This document shows positions 19,282 through 28,995 of a DNA stretch of 64,000 bases, piece by piece (position 1 is the first letter of the stretch; the number at the start of each line of letters is the position of its first letter). This stretch comes from GCA-002733465 sp039969155. GTDB taxonomy: Bacteria > Pseudomonadota > Gammaproteobacteria > Enterobacterales > Kangiellaceae. The position numbers and the translations under genes were made by a program. The DNA is taken from assembly GCA_039969155.1 (NCBI GenBank), contig JBDVOJ010000032.1, positions 1 through 64,000 on the forward strand. The letters are read 5' to 3'. The notes under the pieces were generated by a model. The model did no database searches, was not told where the DNA came from, and worked only from the letters and a program-made list of their open reading frames with translations.

Positions 19282-19601
19282 AATAATATCCTGTAGTATA
19301 TAAAATAGTTGTGCCTACAATAGGCGCGATTTGCATGAAAAAATGTAGACTGGAACTTAAAAACTTCAGGACGAGGTGTTACGAATAATACTGCGAAATG
19401 TAGATTGTAAATTAAAGGCTATCTTTCTAGCTGCGTGCACTGTATAGGTTATATCACCAAATGTCTAGTTAACTTTGAGAATTATCTGAGATTAACCGGT
19501 AATTCCCTGTTTTGATACTGTTTTGGGCATTTGCTAGCTCGGCTTCTTGATTGTAGAACGCACTAAGGGGCTGATTTTGCGCTTAGCCGGCACAGACTGC
19601 A

Positions 19602-20819
19602 CTAGCCTGGTTTGCCGTCTAATCGCGGGGAAATCAATATGGGTAGGTAGTTCCAAATAAAGCAAATAAATGCAATTGCCCAAAAAGCGACGGCTAAATT
19701 AATCATGTGAAAGTAATCATCAATAACATGGTGACCCAATACGCGTACAACAAAAGCCAAAAATAATGCGGTAAATGCGATACTCATAAGCCTACCAACT
19801 GCAATGTTACGACCGGTATGTCCTAAAGAAACTCTCGAAACCATTGATAATATCATTCCACTCATAGCGCCTATCGTTAGCGTATGAATAGCTTGAGAAC
19901 GAGATACCCAACCCAAGGTCTCATTTAATCCGAACAGAAAAAATCCCAATACAATACACCAGTAACTTAGATGTAAGGACCACACCAATGGTGTTTTAAA
20001 TGTTACCCAAATTCTCCAACGTGCAGCTCTTATGGCATGAACTGTCGCAGCAAAAAAGTAGAGGCCTGATTTTATTTGTGAACTGAATTCAAAAGGTAAA
20101 ACATGGATCAAAAGCACTAATATCACCGAAATAATACTAGCAACTTCAATTGCCAGAATCGAATTGACTCGTCGAGTTTGAGTTCCGTTAGCGGTGAACA
20201 TAGGAAATACTCTGCCTCCTAATATACACATGAGCAGCACTACCAAAAATATCATGGCGTTGCTAGCGGTATAGAGCAGTTCAGGTTGGCTGTAAAGTAC
20301 CGCTTTGTGAAGCATCAAATTCGCAGCCGTCATGCCCAATAAAATGGGGATAAACATCAAATTGCGCCAAAGCTTAGTTTTTATAATTGGGTAAGCGAGC
20401 GCTATGGCTGCAGCGGGTAAGAATAGAAGATCGATTGACGCAATAAGCCAATGATTAAGGTAACTTGGTAGAAACATCAAAATCCTTGCCAGTAGCCAAA
20501 TAAAAAATAGACCAAAAAGCGCCTTACCTTTTATACCTGGAACTCCACTCCAATTTTGCACAGCGGTTAACAAAAAGCCAGCGACAATTGCTGTAACAAA
20601 ACCAAACAGCATTTCATGAATATGCCACCACAAAGTGCCACCGTATAGCTCAATTTGAACCTTCATTGGAAATACAAAAGCCCAAAGCAGAATGGCCAAT
20701 AAACTAAAAAGTGAACCAAACAGAAAAAATGGCCTAAAAGCTAAATTAAAAAGAGCAAATTTTGGCGCGGGAGTGGGTGGCTTAGTTTCAATTTCTCCCG
20801 ATGGTAATAGGCGGCTCAT
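19602..20819 (-). CDS. nnrS: NnrS-family membrane protein
   Basis: A 405-residue polytopic inner-membrane protein (about 12 helices). Family marks are the early FNLAFRPFFLFGSLF, the WWHIHEMLFGFVTAIVAGFLLTA segment with conserved His-Glu, and GGRVFPMFTANGTQ. NnrS is a haem- and copper-containing protein that helps cells withstand nitric oxide and nitrosative stress. It is 11 bp downstream of nsrR in the same direction, so the pair is an NO-responsive operon, repressed at the NsrR box upstream. Confidence 0.92.
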   Translation of the reverse strand: MSRLLPSGEIETKPPTPAPKFALFNLAFRPFFLFGSLFSLLAILLWAFVFPMKVQIELYGGTLWWHIHEMLFGFVTAIVAGFLLTAVQNWSGVPGIKGKALFGLFFIWLLARILMFLPSYLNHWLIASIDLLFLPAAAIALAYPIIKTKLWRNLMFIPILLGMTAANLMLHKAVLYSQPELLYTASNAMIFLVVLLMCILGGRVFPMFTANGTQTRRVNSILAIEVASIISVILVLLIHVLPFEFSSQIKSGLYFFAATVHAIRAARWRIWVTFKTPLVWSLHLSYWCIVLGFFLFGLNETLGWVSRSQAIHTLTIGAMSGMILSMVSRVSLGHTGRNIAVGRLMSIAFTALFLAFVVRVLGHHVIDDYFHMINLAVAFWAIAFICFIWNYLPILISPRLDGKPG

Positions 20820-20830
20820 TTTAAAACCTC

Positions 20831-21292
20831 TCAGTTAGTTTGGGAATTATCGATGGATGAAATATTTAACAGCTGACTCAAATCAGTTTGTGAACGAGGT
20901 GTCACTAAGTCAGCCAATGTAAATTGGTCGAGGGTTTTGTAAAAGCTTTCGACCGCTTGTCCCAGTATCGATTTGAGCTGACAGCTAGGTGTGATGACAC
21001 AATGATTGTTATCACCAAAGCATTCAACCAAGTTGGAATGACTTTCTAAATTTCTTACTAGTTTGCCCAGGTTAATCTCATTTGGGTTGGAATTTAGTTT
21101 TAAACCACCGTTTTTTCCTCGAGTTGCGAGAAGAAAACCTTCTGAGTTAAGAGTTTGAACAATCTTCATTAAGTGGTTTTTAGAAATTGAGTAGCTTTCA
21201 GCGATCTGGTGGATAGTCGATTTCTGATCTTTATTAACCGCAAGGTATATCAAAACCCTAATAGCGTAATCGGTATAACGGGTGACCTGCAT
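20831..21292 (-). CDS. nsrR: Rrf2-family NO-sensing repressor NsrR
   Basis: A 153-residue iron-sulfur winged-helix repressor. It opens MQVTRYTDYAIRVLIYLAVN, recognition helix about residues 25-60 (SYSISKNHLMKIVQTL). Three cysteines (C91, C98, C104 in ECFGDNNHCVITPSC) hold the Fe-S cluster that nitric oxide disrupts. This spacing fits NsrR rather than IscR. A near-perfect NsrR palindrome lies about 45 bp upstream of its start, so it autoregulates and controls nnrS. Confidence 0.93.
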   Translation of the reverse strand: MQVTRYTDYAIRVLIYLAVNKDQKSTIHQIAESYSISKNHLMKIVQTLNSEGFLLATRGKNGGLKLNSNPNEINLGKLVRNLESHSNLVECFGDNNHCVITPSCQLKSILGQAVESFYKTLDQFTLADLVTPRSQTDLSQLLNISSIDNSQTN

Positions 21293-21336
21293 TTAATTCT
21301 CCGCCTTTTTCAATTGTTAAGCTGAAATGAAATAAC

Positions 21337-21365
21337 TATAAGATGCATACAATATACATCTTATA
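21337..21365. promoter_or_regulatory. NsrR operator
   Basis: A 29-bp near-perfect palindrome whose arms read TATAAGATGCAT and ATACATCTTATA. It closely follows the known NsrR consensus (AAGATGYA...TRCATCTT). It sits between nsrR and the divergent histidine-kinase gene and could therefore control both. Confidence 0.9.
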
Positions 21366-21483
21366 GGTTGTGAATTCAAATAGCGATGTGATTAAATTTC
21401 AAATGAGCTATGATTAAGCTAGTAGGTTATAAGTTCATTGATGGAAGGGCAAAGTTATTTTTACCGCTATTAGATGTATCTTA

Positions 21484-23202
21484 TTGTTTTTATGCGCTTT
21501 ATTTTCTATTTTTGCGGGTTCAGTCGCGTCGCAAGAAAATCAGTTTACACTTCGCCTCAAATGGTTCCACCAATTCCAATTTGCCGGATATTACGCAGCT
21601 GTAGAAAAAGGCTATTATGCCGAAGAAGGATTAAAGATCCATATCAAAGAGCGGGATCCTGCTCTCAGCCCCATTCAGGAAGTGATTGGTGGCCAAATCG
21701 ATTTTGCTGTATCCGATTCTAGTTTAATTTTAAAACGGTTAAATGGCTCACCTGTGGTTGCGCTTGCGGTGATAATGCAAAGTTCTCCGCTGGTATTGAT
21801 GAGCTTAGCTGAATCTGGCATTTCGTCGCCGTTGGACTTTTATGGTAAGCGGATTATGTATCAGCAAAACGTCGATGATGCGATGATCATGGCGGTACTA
21901 AATGAATACAATATTGGGAAAAATGATTTTATTTTTGTTCCACATAACTTTGATGACAACGCACTAGTTAAAGATCATGCTGATGTTATCTCAGCTTACA
22001 TAACCGACCAACCATTTACTTATCGCCAAAAAGGAATCCAAGTGAACATAATAAATCCTGCTAATTATGGCGTGGATTTTTATGGCGACAACTTGTTTAC
22101 CTCGGAAAAAGTTTTCAAAAAACAGCCGCAACAAGTTTTGGCTTTTAGGCGAGCAAGTCTTAAAGGATGGCAGTACGCGCTGAATAATACTGAAGAAGTG
22201 GTCGATTGGATTATCAATAAATATGGGTCTAATAAGTCACGCGAAGCGCTACTTTATGAAGCTAAAATGACAAAGCGAATGATCAAGCCAAAGTTAATTG
22301 ATATAGGAAATATCAATCCAAGTAGATTTAGGCGTATATCTGAAATTTATATTGAAAGAGGCTTGGCGCCGTTAGGTTCTAATTTAGATGGACTTGATTA
22401 CAAAGAGTATTTAGAAACGCCTAATCAGCTTGAAACACTAGTACTGATCATTTCGACTATCTTAGTCATTTTGTTAGTCATACTAATGATGGTTTTTTAT
22501 GTTAACAAGCGACTTAAGCAAGCGGTTCAGTTAAGGACTGAAAGTTTAGCCGAGGCTAATTTGAGATTGAAGAAGCTTATTGGTTTTGTTGCCCACGATT
22601 TGCGTAATCCACTAGGCGCTATACTTTCGTTTGCGAAAATGGGGCGGAATCCTAAATACAAAGACAAATTGCCCCATGTATTGGAGAGTATGGAGAGCTC
22701 CGCTGCAAAAGGATTAGAACTCGTTAAATCAGCCTTGGAAGCCACCGCATTAGGAACTGGCAAATACGAATTAGAGCTAACGAGATTTGACCTGAGTGAT
22801 CTGGTAGAACAAAGCGTGCAAAACTTCATCGATATTGCCAATGGTAAAGGACTCACATTTGATATTGACATAGCACTCGGCACTTGGGTGGAAGCCGATA
22901 TTAATCGAATGATTCAAGTGCTCGATAATGTCATACTCAACGCGATCAAATATTCCCCTGAGCAATCGGAAATCAAGATAGCTTGTGAGCCTACTGGAAC
23001 TCATGTGAAATTTAATTGCTTGAATAGAATTCCAGAGAATTATCGCATCGAAGCTGAAGAGGAAAATCTTTATCGATCCTTTGGATTTGGAATAGAAATT
23101 ATACGCGAAATCCTAGAATTGCATTCTGCAAACTTGGCGTTTGAAACCAAAAACAAAACATTTGAAGTAACTTTTAGCTTAAAAAATGCTCCTAATCATT
23201 AG
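21484..23202 (+). CDS. NMT1/THI5-like periplasmic domain fused to a histidine kinase
   Basis: A 572-residue membrane sensor. After a signal sequence comes an NMT1/THI5-type periplasmic binding domain (LRLKWFHQFQFAGYYAAVEKGYY, residues about 22-305). One TM helix (about 318-340) and a kinase core follow. The H-box is VGFVAHDLRNPLGAILSF-like (FVAHDLRNPLGA) and the N-box is LDNVILNAIKYSPE. The usual DxGxG (G1) box is not recognisable: after the N-box the chain runs to IPENYRIEAEEENLYRSFGFGIEII, keeping only the late G2-like glycines. The start is uncertain. No ATG is available: TTG at 21484 gives a signal peptide without a basic end, whereas ATT at 21457, preceded by GGAAGGG, would give MFTAIRCILLFLCAL. 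It shares the NsrR-box intergenic region with nsrR. No response regulator is adjacent. Confidence 0.82.
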   Translation: MFLCALFSIFAGSVASQENQFTLRLKWFHQFQFAGYYAAVEKGYYAEEGLKIHIKERDPALSPIQEVIGGQIDFAVSDSSLILKRLNGSPVVALAVIMQSSPLVLMSLAESGISSPLDFYGKRIMYQQNVDDAMIMAVLNEYNIGKNDFIFVPHNFDDNALVKDHADVISAYITDQPFTYRQKGIQVNIINPANYGVDFYGDNLFTSEKVFKKQPQQVLAFRRASLKGWQYALNNTEEVVDWIINKYGSNKSREALLYEAKMTKRMIKPKLIDIGNINPSRFRRISEIYIERGLAPLGSNLDGLDYKEYLETPNQLETLVLIISTILVILLVILMMVFYVNKRLKQAVQLRTESLAEANLRLKKLIGFVAHDLRNPLGAILSFAKMGRNPKYKDKLPHVLESMESSAAKGLELVKSALEATALGTGKYELELTRFDLSDLVEQSVQNFIDIANGKGLTFDIDIALGTWVEADINRMIQVLDNVILNAIKYSPEQSEIKIACEPTGTHVKFNCLNRIPENYRIEAEEENLYRSFGFGIEIIREILELHSANLAFETKNKTFEVTFSLKNAPNH

Positions 23203-23208
23203 CTACGG

Positions 23209-25305
23209 CTACTCATTTCTTAAAGCCTTTAATTGAACAAGCAACTCGACTGCATCCTTTGGACGTTTGGCAGGATTTTGGTGTAAAAGCGAACGCAGTA
23301 AATCAGACGCTTGACCGAAAATATCCTGATCAAAATCGAATTTTGGCGTACTTCTTAACCAGTCAACTAATCCTGCTGTTTTGGATACAGAGGCGTTTGG
23401 TGTTTTACCACTTAGCCATTCAAACAAAATGCAACCGATTGAATATAGATCTGCCCTATGGTCAATCGATGCAGACTCTAATTGCTCTGGAGCCATATAA
23501 TCTGGAGTACCGCTAATTCTTTGATTAGCGTTAGAAGATTGTTTTAGTATCGCGATGCCAAAATCAACTATGACAGGCATGCCTTGGGCGTTAAGCAATA
23601 TATTCTCTGGCTTAAGATCTCTGTGGATTACCCCCTGCTTATGGATCACAGCTAGTCCTTGCACAATCGGTATTAAGTAAGTTAAAACATGCTGGAGGTT
23701 TTGCGGTTCATTCATTAAGTTTCTAAGCTCACCGCCAGTTAGATATTCTTGAACCAGATAGGGGGTGCCGAAATTATCATGTCCCAAAGCATAAGCTTTT
23801 GCGATTGCCGGATGATTTATTGAAGCGACGGCTTCAAATTCAATGCGCACTTGATTCCACAAATTTTGAAATTCATTAAAATCCCAAAGGTCTTGTATAC
23901 GGAATTGTTTGAGGGCGACATCACGGTCTAAAATCATATCGTGTGCTTGATAAACGCTACCAAAACCGCCTGTACCAAGTTTTTTGCGTATCAGATAACC
24001 TTCACCTACTTGTTCAATCGTTTCGACAATAGCACGCTGGGTTTCTTCTACGATACTTTCATGAACATCGTGTTGTAGCATTATACTAGTAATTTCCGCA
24101 GCAAAACGTTTGAAACCGAATTTTTTTGCTAGTTTACGAGCGAGTAACAATTGAACTTTTGCGAGCCCTAAACGCTTCATTTCGAATGCGGCTTTGGACA
24201 GCCAAATCCGAAAGTCGATCTCAAGTTCGGGAAGGTTTTTAGATTGAATAGCGGCCAGCGTATTTTCCGCGTCGTCAAACTTTAGTTTATCTGAATTAAA
24301 TTCAGCTTTGTGCCGAACAATGTCAAATAACAACTGATGGTAGGGACTAAGCTTACCAAGATATTCTTGTAATGATGATAGCTCTTCAGCGCGGAGCACT
24401 TTTCCTTGTTCTACTTTTAATAATAAGAGGTCTTTTTGGCAGAAAAAAAGACTTTCTTCATCGATATTATTGGATAAATCAAGGGTTCCTAACAAAAGAC
24501 TCTCAGCCTTATCCCAAGCGCCAGAAGCCATTTTAATGCGGGCTAATAAGTTTATTACTCTAGCTCTGGTATTTGCTGGTTCCGTTTCACAAAGGGCAAG
24601 ATCGAGCTTGGCAAATTTCTCTGCTTGTTCATATCGTCCCAGTTGCAGGCATAGTCTAGCAAGGTTTCCTAAAGTGATTGCTCGACCTTTTTGGTCTGCG
24701 ATATGGGTCTTGAGGGCTAATGACTCGGAATAGAAAAGTAGTGCTTGTTGATGATCTGCCAAGCTAACAAAAACGTTGCCAAGGGTGTCAGCAATCATCG
24801 CTTCGCCCGATTGCTCGTTAAGTCGAGTGTAGGTGTCTCTTGCCTGAAATAAATACTCCAGAGCATGTTTACTTTCTCGACGCCAAAGCATAATAACTGC
24901 TAAACCATGACAAAGTCTGGCTTTAAGTCTTTGCTCTGGTAGTTGTTGGGTTAGTTTGCCAAGCAACGACAATCGCTTTTTGTCGGTAATATAATTTATC
25001 GGCTTTAGTAGTAATCTTTCCGCATAGCTGGCGATAAGCACTTGTTGATGCAGATTTAAGGGTGAAGCTTTGGCAATTGACTCCAGAGATTGATTACTTT
25101 TTGACTCTATGTTGCTGAGTAGGCTATAGGCAGCATCTCTGTCGCCAGACTCTATAGACAGAACGGCCTCGATCCATTGGCCCTCGATTTCATCTTCTAG
25201 TTGGATATCAAAGCTTGGGCTGACAGGGACTGATTGAGAATCCGTAGCTGGAATCTGCAATTGACACTGAAGTTTTTCGCTGATTTCTATTGGATATACT
25301 GACAT
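23209..25305 (-). CDS. TPR-domain serine/threonine protein kinase
   Basis: A 698-residue cytoplasmic Hanks-type kinase with reversed architecture. An N-terminal about 400 residues of tetratricopeptide-like repeats (for example MIADTLGNVFVSLADHQQAL and AITLGNLARLCLQLGRYEQA) precede the kinase domain (about 432-690). That domain has the glycine loop GTGGFGSVYQAHD, VAIK-type VALKQF, catalytic loop VIHRDLKPENILL, DFGIA metal loop and GTPDYMAPEQLE activation segment. All key residues are present, so it should be active. It converges with the histidine kinase (6-bp gap). It is divergent from the FHA-domain protease gene across 133 bp, a likely substrate or partner. Confidence 0.93.
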   Translation of the reverse strand: MSVYPIEISEKLQCQLQIPATDSQSVPVSPSFDIQLEDEIEGQWIEAVLSIESGDRDAAYSLLSNIESKSNQSLESIAKASPLNLHQQVLIASYAERLLLKPINYITDKKRLSLLGKLTQQLPEQRLKARLCHGLAVIMLWRRESKHALEYLFQARDTYTRLNEQSGEAMIADTLGNVFVSLADHQQALLFYSESLALKTHIADQKGRAITLGNLARLCLQLGRYEQAEKFAKLDLALCETEPANTRARVINLLARIKMASGAWDKAESLLLGTLDLSNNIDEESLFFCQKDLLLLKVEQGKVLRAEELSSLQEYLGKLSPYHQLLFDIVRHKAEFNSDKLKFDDAENTLAAIQSKNLPELEIDFRIWLSKAAFEMKRLGLAKVQLLLARKLAKKFGFKRFAAEITSIMLQHDVHESIVEETQRAIVETIEQVGEGYLIRKKLGTGGFGSVYQAHDMILDRDVALKQFRIQDLWDFNEFQNLWNQVRIEFEAVASINHPAIAKAYALGHDNFGTPYLVQEYLTGGELRNLMNEPQNLQHVLTYLIPIVQGLAVIHKQGVIHRDLKPENILLNAQGMPVIVDFGIAILKQSSNANQRISGTPDYMAPEQLESASIDHRADLYSIGCILFEWLSGKTPNASVSKTAGLVDWLRSTPKFDFDQDIFGQASDLLRSLLHQNPAKRPKDAVELLVQLKALRNE

Positions 25306-25438
25306 TGTGAACTATTCTTTTGATTGATGATTTAATACTAGCTCATTAACACAAGATAACCAGTCGGTAGTGTTGTAGATACTTTTAATAGACAACCGCT
25401 GGAAACTCTTAAAATAACAACAAACAAAAGATTATCGT

Positions 25439-27205
25439 ATGATTTTAAAAATTACCAATATCAACGGGCCTATGCTCGAGACCAGCCACCAGTTTTCTGA
25501 TAAAAATGAAATTAAGATAGGTAGAGATCTTAGTTCTGATATCCAATACCCTGGGGAGTTTACTGCTGTTGGTAGAAACCATCTGGTACTTGCATTGGAC
25601 AGTGGTCACTACGAGCTACGAGTGAATACTAAGAATCCAGTCTATTTGGATAATCAACTGGCTGGTGATGATGTTGAATTGCCTGATAGTTGTGTGATTG
25701 CTTTGGGGACAGCAAATGGGCCAAGTTTTAGAGTCGAAAGGATAGATTCAAATGAATTACCCAAAACCGTCGACTACGGTCGCCAGCAAGAAATTCATCA
25801 AACGGTTAACCGCAGCAAGCAATGGCTAAGGGCGGCATTGCTGTTGATAGTGATTTTTGCTGGGGGTTTTGGCTATCAAGCTTGGCAAACCTCTCAACGA
25901 TTAGAAATGATCAACCAACAAGCAGGAGAGGTGGTTGCGGACATCTATAAGGAGTTAGATCAAGATATAGGTAAACTTGTCAATCAGGCAAGTCAGTCTG
26001 TTTATCTGGTGCTTCTCAAAAACCAAACCGGTGAAACGCCTATTGGGACAGCATGGGTAGCAACTAATAATGCTCTCGCTACCAATGCTCATGTTGCAGA
26101 AGTGTTTACCCAAATCTCCGAAGATGAAAATATGAGCTTTTACGTTCGATCGACTGTAGCGCCTTATCAAGAACACAGAATAAACAGAGTCGTGTTGCAC
26201 CCAGGATTTAAAGCGTTTACCGAAGCATGGATTGAGGCTAAACCACAAGTGTTATCGGCCAATGGTCAGCCGGAAAGTGTCAAATTGATCCCTGGTTATG
26301 ATGTCGCATTGCTTTATCCCGAGAATCTAGCTGGTTTACAAAAACCACTCAAGTTAGCTGATTCTACCACACTGGCAAATTTATCAAGTGGTGATCAAGT
26401 TGCTTACGCAGGGTTTCCTATGGAGGGGGTTTTTAAGCAAGATTTTATTAAGCCTTCGGCAACTATTCAAATTGCTAACATCACTTCGGTGACTGACTTT
26501 TTTCGAAGTCAGTCTAGTTTTGGTGATATGCAGTTAATACAGCATTCTCTACCTGCAATTGGTGGTGCTAGCGGTTCACCGATCATTAATAGAAAAGGCG
26601 AAGTGATTGGTTTGCTGAGCGCTGGCAATGTAGTCGGATTAACGGATGCGGGAGATAGAATTGGCAGCGCGGTCGCGATTAATTACGCACAACGCGTCGA
26701 TTTATTGCAACAGTTGGTAGAGCAAGGTGAGCAGCTTGATATAACGCCCATCTCTAAACGATGGCAAAAAGGTTTCGATAATTATGATAACCCAGAAAAA
26801 GTGGCGACAAAACAAAATCGTCAAATACAAAGTAATATTCTGCAAGGTTGGAAAGAGTATGTCGGAATCTCAGAGGCCACAAAATTGATGCAACAAACCA
26901 TCGAGTTTAACCTAAATCAACGACTGGAAAATATTCCCGCGGTTATGGTGGAATTTGATACACCGAGTACGGGAAATTATCTGATATTGGCAACAGAAGA
27001 TAAACAATCAGATATTGATATGGTTGTTGGCGTGGTTAAGCAAAACAAGTTTCGAGTATTACAGCGGAATACCAGAGGTGACTTTTATCCAAACTTTAAT
27101 GTTAAAGTGGATGCAGGAGAACGGTTGGTGATCTATGTATTACACAGTGAACTGGCGGATTCCGGAGAGACAACTGCGACAGCGACTCTTGAAATTTTCC
27201 ACTAG
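25439..27205 (+). CDS. FHA domain-membrane-trypsin-like protease fusion
   Basis: A 588-residue protein. Residues about 1-100 form a forkhead-associated phosphothreonine-binding domain (KIGRDLSSDIQY; AVGRNHLVL in place of the usual S-R-H). A TM helix at about 130-150 (AALLLIVIFAGGFGY) follows, then a periplasmic DegP/trypsin-like domain. Its triad is His in LATNAHVAEV (about 218), Asp in PGYDVALLYP (about 287) and Ser in GGASGSPIINRKG (about 377), with a C-terminal PPC-like tail. The cytoplasmic FHA end could read threonine phosphorylation by the divergent kinase and relay it across the membrane to the protease. That link is an inference from order and domains. Confidence 0.88.
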   Translation: MILKITNINGPMLETSHQFSDKNEIKIGRDLSSDIQYPGEFTAVGRNHLVLALDSGHYELRVNTKNPVYLDNQLAGDDVELPDSCVIALGTANGPSFRVERIDSNELPKTVDYGRQQEIHQTVNRSKQWLRAALLLIVIFAGGFGYQAWQTSQRLEMINQQAGEVVADIYKELDQDIGKLVNQASQSVYLVLLKNQTGETPIGTAWVATNNALATNAHVAEVFTQISEDENMSFYVRSTVAPYQEHRINRVVLHPGFKAFTEAWIEAKPQVLSANGQPESVKLIPGYDVALLYPENLAGLQKPLKLADSTTLANLSSGDQVAYAGFPMEGVFKQDFIKPSATIQIANITSVTDFFRSQSSFGDMQLIQHSLPAIGGASGSPIINRKGEVIGLLSAGNVVGLTDAGDRIGSAVAINYAQRVDLLQQLVEQGEQLDITPISKRWQKGFDNYDNPEKVATKQNRQIQSNILQGWKEYVGISEATKLMQQTIEFNLNQRLENIPAVMVEFDTPSTGNYLILATEDKQSDIDMVVGVVKQNKFRVLQRNTRGDFYPNFNVKVDAGERLVIYVLHSELADSGETTATATLEIFH

Positions 27206-27293
27206 AGCAAATTAGAAACCCCGGATTTTTATCGCATAAAACTATTATTAGAATGTCAGTAGGATAAGTTAACCTCAATAGAGAATAATAAGT

Positions 27294-28799
27294 ATGAATT
27301 TAAAATATCACGTTTTAATACTGAGTATGTTGGGGCTTTTGTTTGTCAGTCACCAAACGATTGCTAGTCTAACGGAGACAACAAAAATTCCGTCGAAAAG
27401 TTACAATGTAGCGATTAATTCGGAAGCTAAAACAGAAAAAAAGAAACGGAAACTCTCCGATAGTTTCGCAGAAAGTAGTGATACAGATTATGCAAAAAGT
27501 ACATCTAAGGCAACACCGTTCAAACCTCAGCCAGCGAATGTTTTACAGCCATTGTCCAATACGTTTTCCCTAAACATTGATGGCGCAAATGGTAAGTTTG
27601 CGGTAATTGGACAAGATACGCGTGTGAGACCAAGACGAACTACTGAATATCCCTTGCAGGCAATAGGGCGCCTAGAAATATTTTGGGAAGGTAAGAGTGG
27701 GTTAGGTACGTGTAGCGCCACTTTGATAGGCCCCGACAAATTAATTACCGCGGCTCATTGTGTTTATGACAAGGAGAATAAACAATTTGCCAAGAGAATT
27801 TATTTTACTCCTGGTAGAGATGGTGACTATATACCTTATGGAATGTATGGAGCCAAAACGGTTTATATGCCTGCTGACTACCCTAACTCACAAATGCAAA
27901 GTGGTAATTCCGATATCGCAGTTATTAGCTTAGCGACGCCCATTGGAAATAGACTCGGGTATTTAGGGTTTGGAGCCTATCAAGCGCCACCCGAACACAT
28001 TAAAGAATCAATTGCTCAAGAGCTTAAATTTATCGGCCAACAAGTCGCTGGCGACGAGTCTGCCTACCGTAAAAAAGCAACAGAGTATATGGAAACTGCG
28101 CATCAGAGATTTCCCGATTATAGCTTAAGTTACTTCGGCTATTCTGGTGATAAAAACGGTGAAGTCTGGGGGGATACCTGCATCCATTTTTTAGATGAAA
28201 ATATCTCTTCGGAAAACTATCCACAAATCAAAACGTTTTGTGATTATCAACGCGGAGCGAGTGGTAGTGCCTTCATCGATAATAACCAGTATGTGAGAGG
28301 GGTTAACTCATTTCATCATGGCTCAAAAAGTTCAATGATAGTAAATCGAAATGGAGGAACAACTGGCGATTTTAAAGGAGATGCCTTCGATGTAGGCAAT
28401 TATAGTGTTGGTATATCATCATATTCAATGAACTTACTAATTAATTGGAAGAATAACCAATACGGTAATGAAACTTTAGTCAAACACTATTCAAATGCAA
28501 ACAATCTAAAACAAGTCAGTATTGACAATGAGTGTCGTGCGACGGTGTGGATTGCTTTCCGTTACAAGAATTGGGAAGGTGATTGGGTCAACAACGGCTT
28601 CTATAAAGTTCCTCCATATAAAGACGCCTCCATTACAACTTCATCTGAGTATATTTACTATCATGCATTAGAAGATCAAGGTGATCGTGTGTGGAGTGGT
28701 TCCGACACATACCAGACCCTGCACGGAAGGAAGTATGGCTTTCGAAAACGCACCACCTCTGACGCTTATAAAAATATCATAAAGCTTAGCTGTGATTAA
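27294..28799 (+). CDS. Secreted trypsin-like serine protease
   Basis: A 501-residue exported protein. A signal peptide (residues 1-25) and a low-complexity charged pro-region (to about 95) precede a chymotrypsin-fold domain. The triad is His in LITAAHCVYD (about 152), Asp in NSDIAVISL (about 207) and Ser in QRGASGSAF (about 322). The C-terminal about 110 residues (ASIDNECRATVWIAFRYKNW-type) resemble a small beta domain sometimes seen after V8-like proteases. It follows the FHA protease by 88 bp in the same direction and is probably co-regulated with it. The substrate is unknown. Confidence 0.88.
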   Translation: MNLKYHVLILSMLGLLFVSHQTIASLTETTKIPSKSYNVAINSEAKTEKKKRKLSDSFAESSDTDYAKSTSKATPFKPQPANVLQPLSNTFSLNIDGANGKFAVIGQDTRVRPRRTTEYPLQAIGRLEIFWEGKSGLGTCSATLIGPDKLITAAHCVYDKENKQFAKRIYFTPGRDGDYIPYGMYGAKTVYMPADYPNSQMQSGNSDIAVISLATPIGNRLGYLGFGAYQAPPEHIKESIAQELKFIGQQVAGDESAYRKKATEYMETAHQRFPDYSLSYFGYSGDKNGEVWGDTCIHFLDENISSENYPQIKTFCDYQRGASGSAFIDNNQYVRGVNSFHHGSKSSMIVNRNGGTTGDFKGDAFDVGNYSVGISSYSMNLLINWKNNQYGNETLVKHYSNANNLKQVSIDNECRATVWIAFRYKNWEGDWVNNGFYKVPPYKDASITTSSEYIYYHALEDQGDRVWSGSDTYQTLHGRKYGFRKRTTSDAYKNIIKLSCD

Positions 28800-28995
28800 T
28801 TAAACTAAACAATTCAATCAGTTTAGGCTATATCGTAGCCCCAAAGCTGATTGACCCTCTCTTCGTTTTCTTAGAGCAACAAAACGCTGCCTACCCCAAT
28901 TTCTTTTGTCTATGCATGCAGAATAATTACCGGTTGATATTCACTAGAATGATCTGTTACTTTGCCACTTGTTAAGAATTCACTAGGATCCGTTT

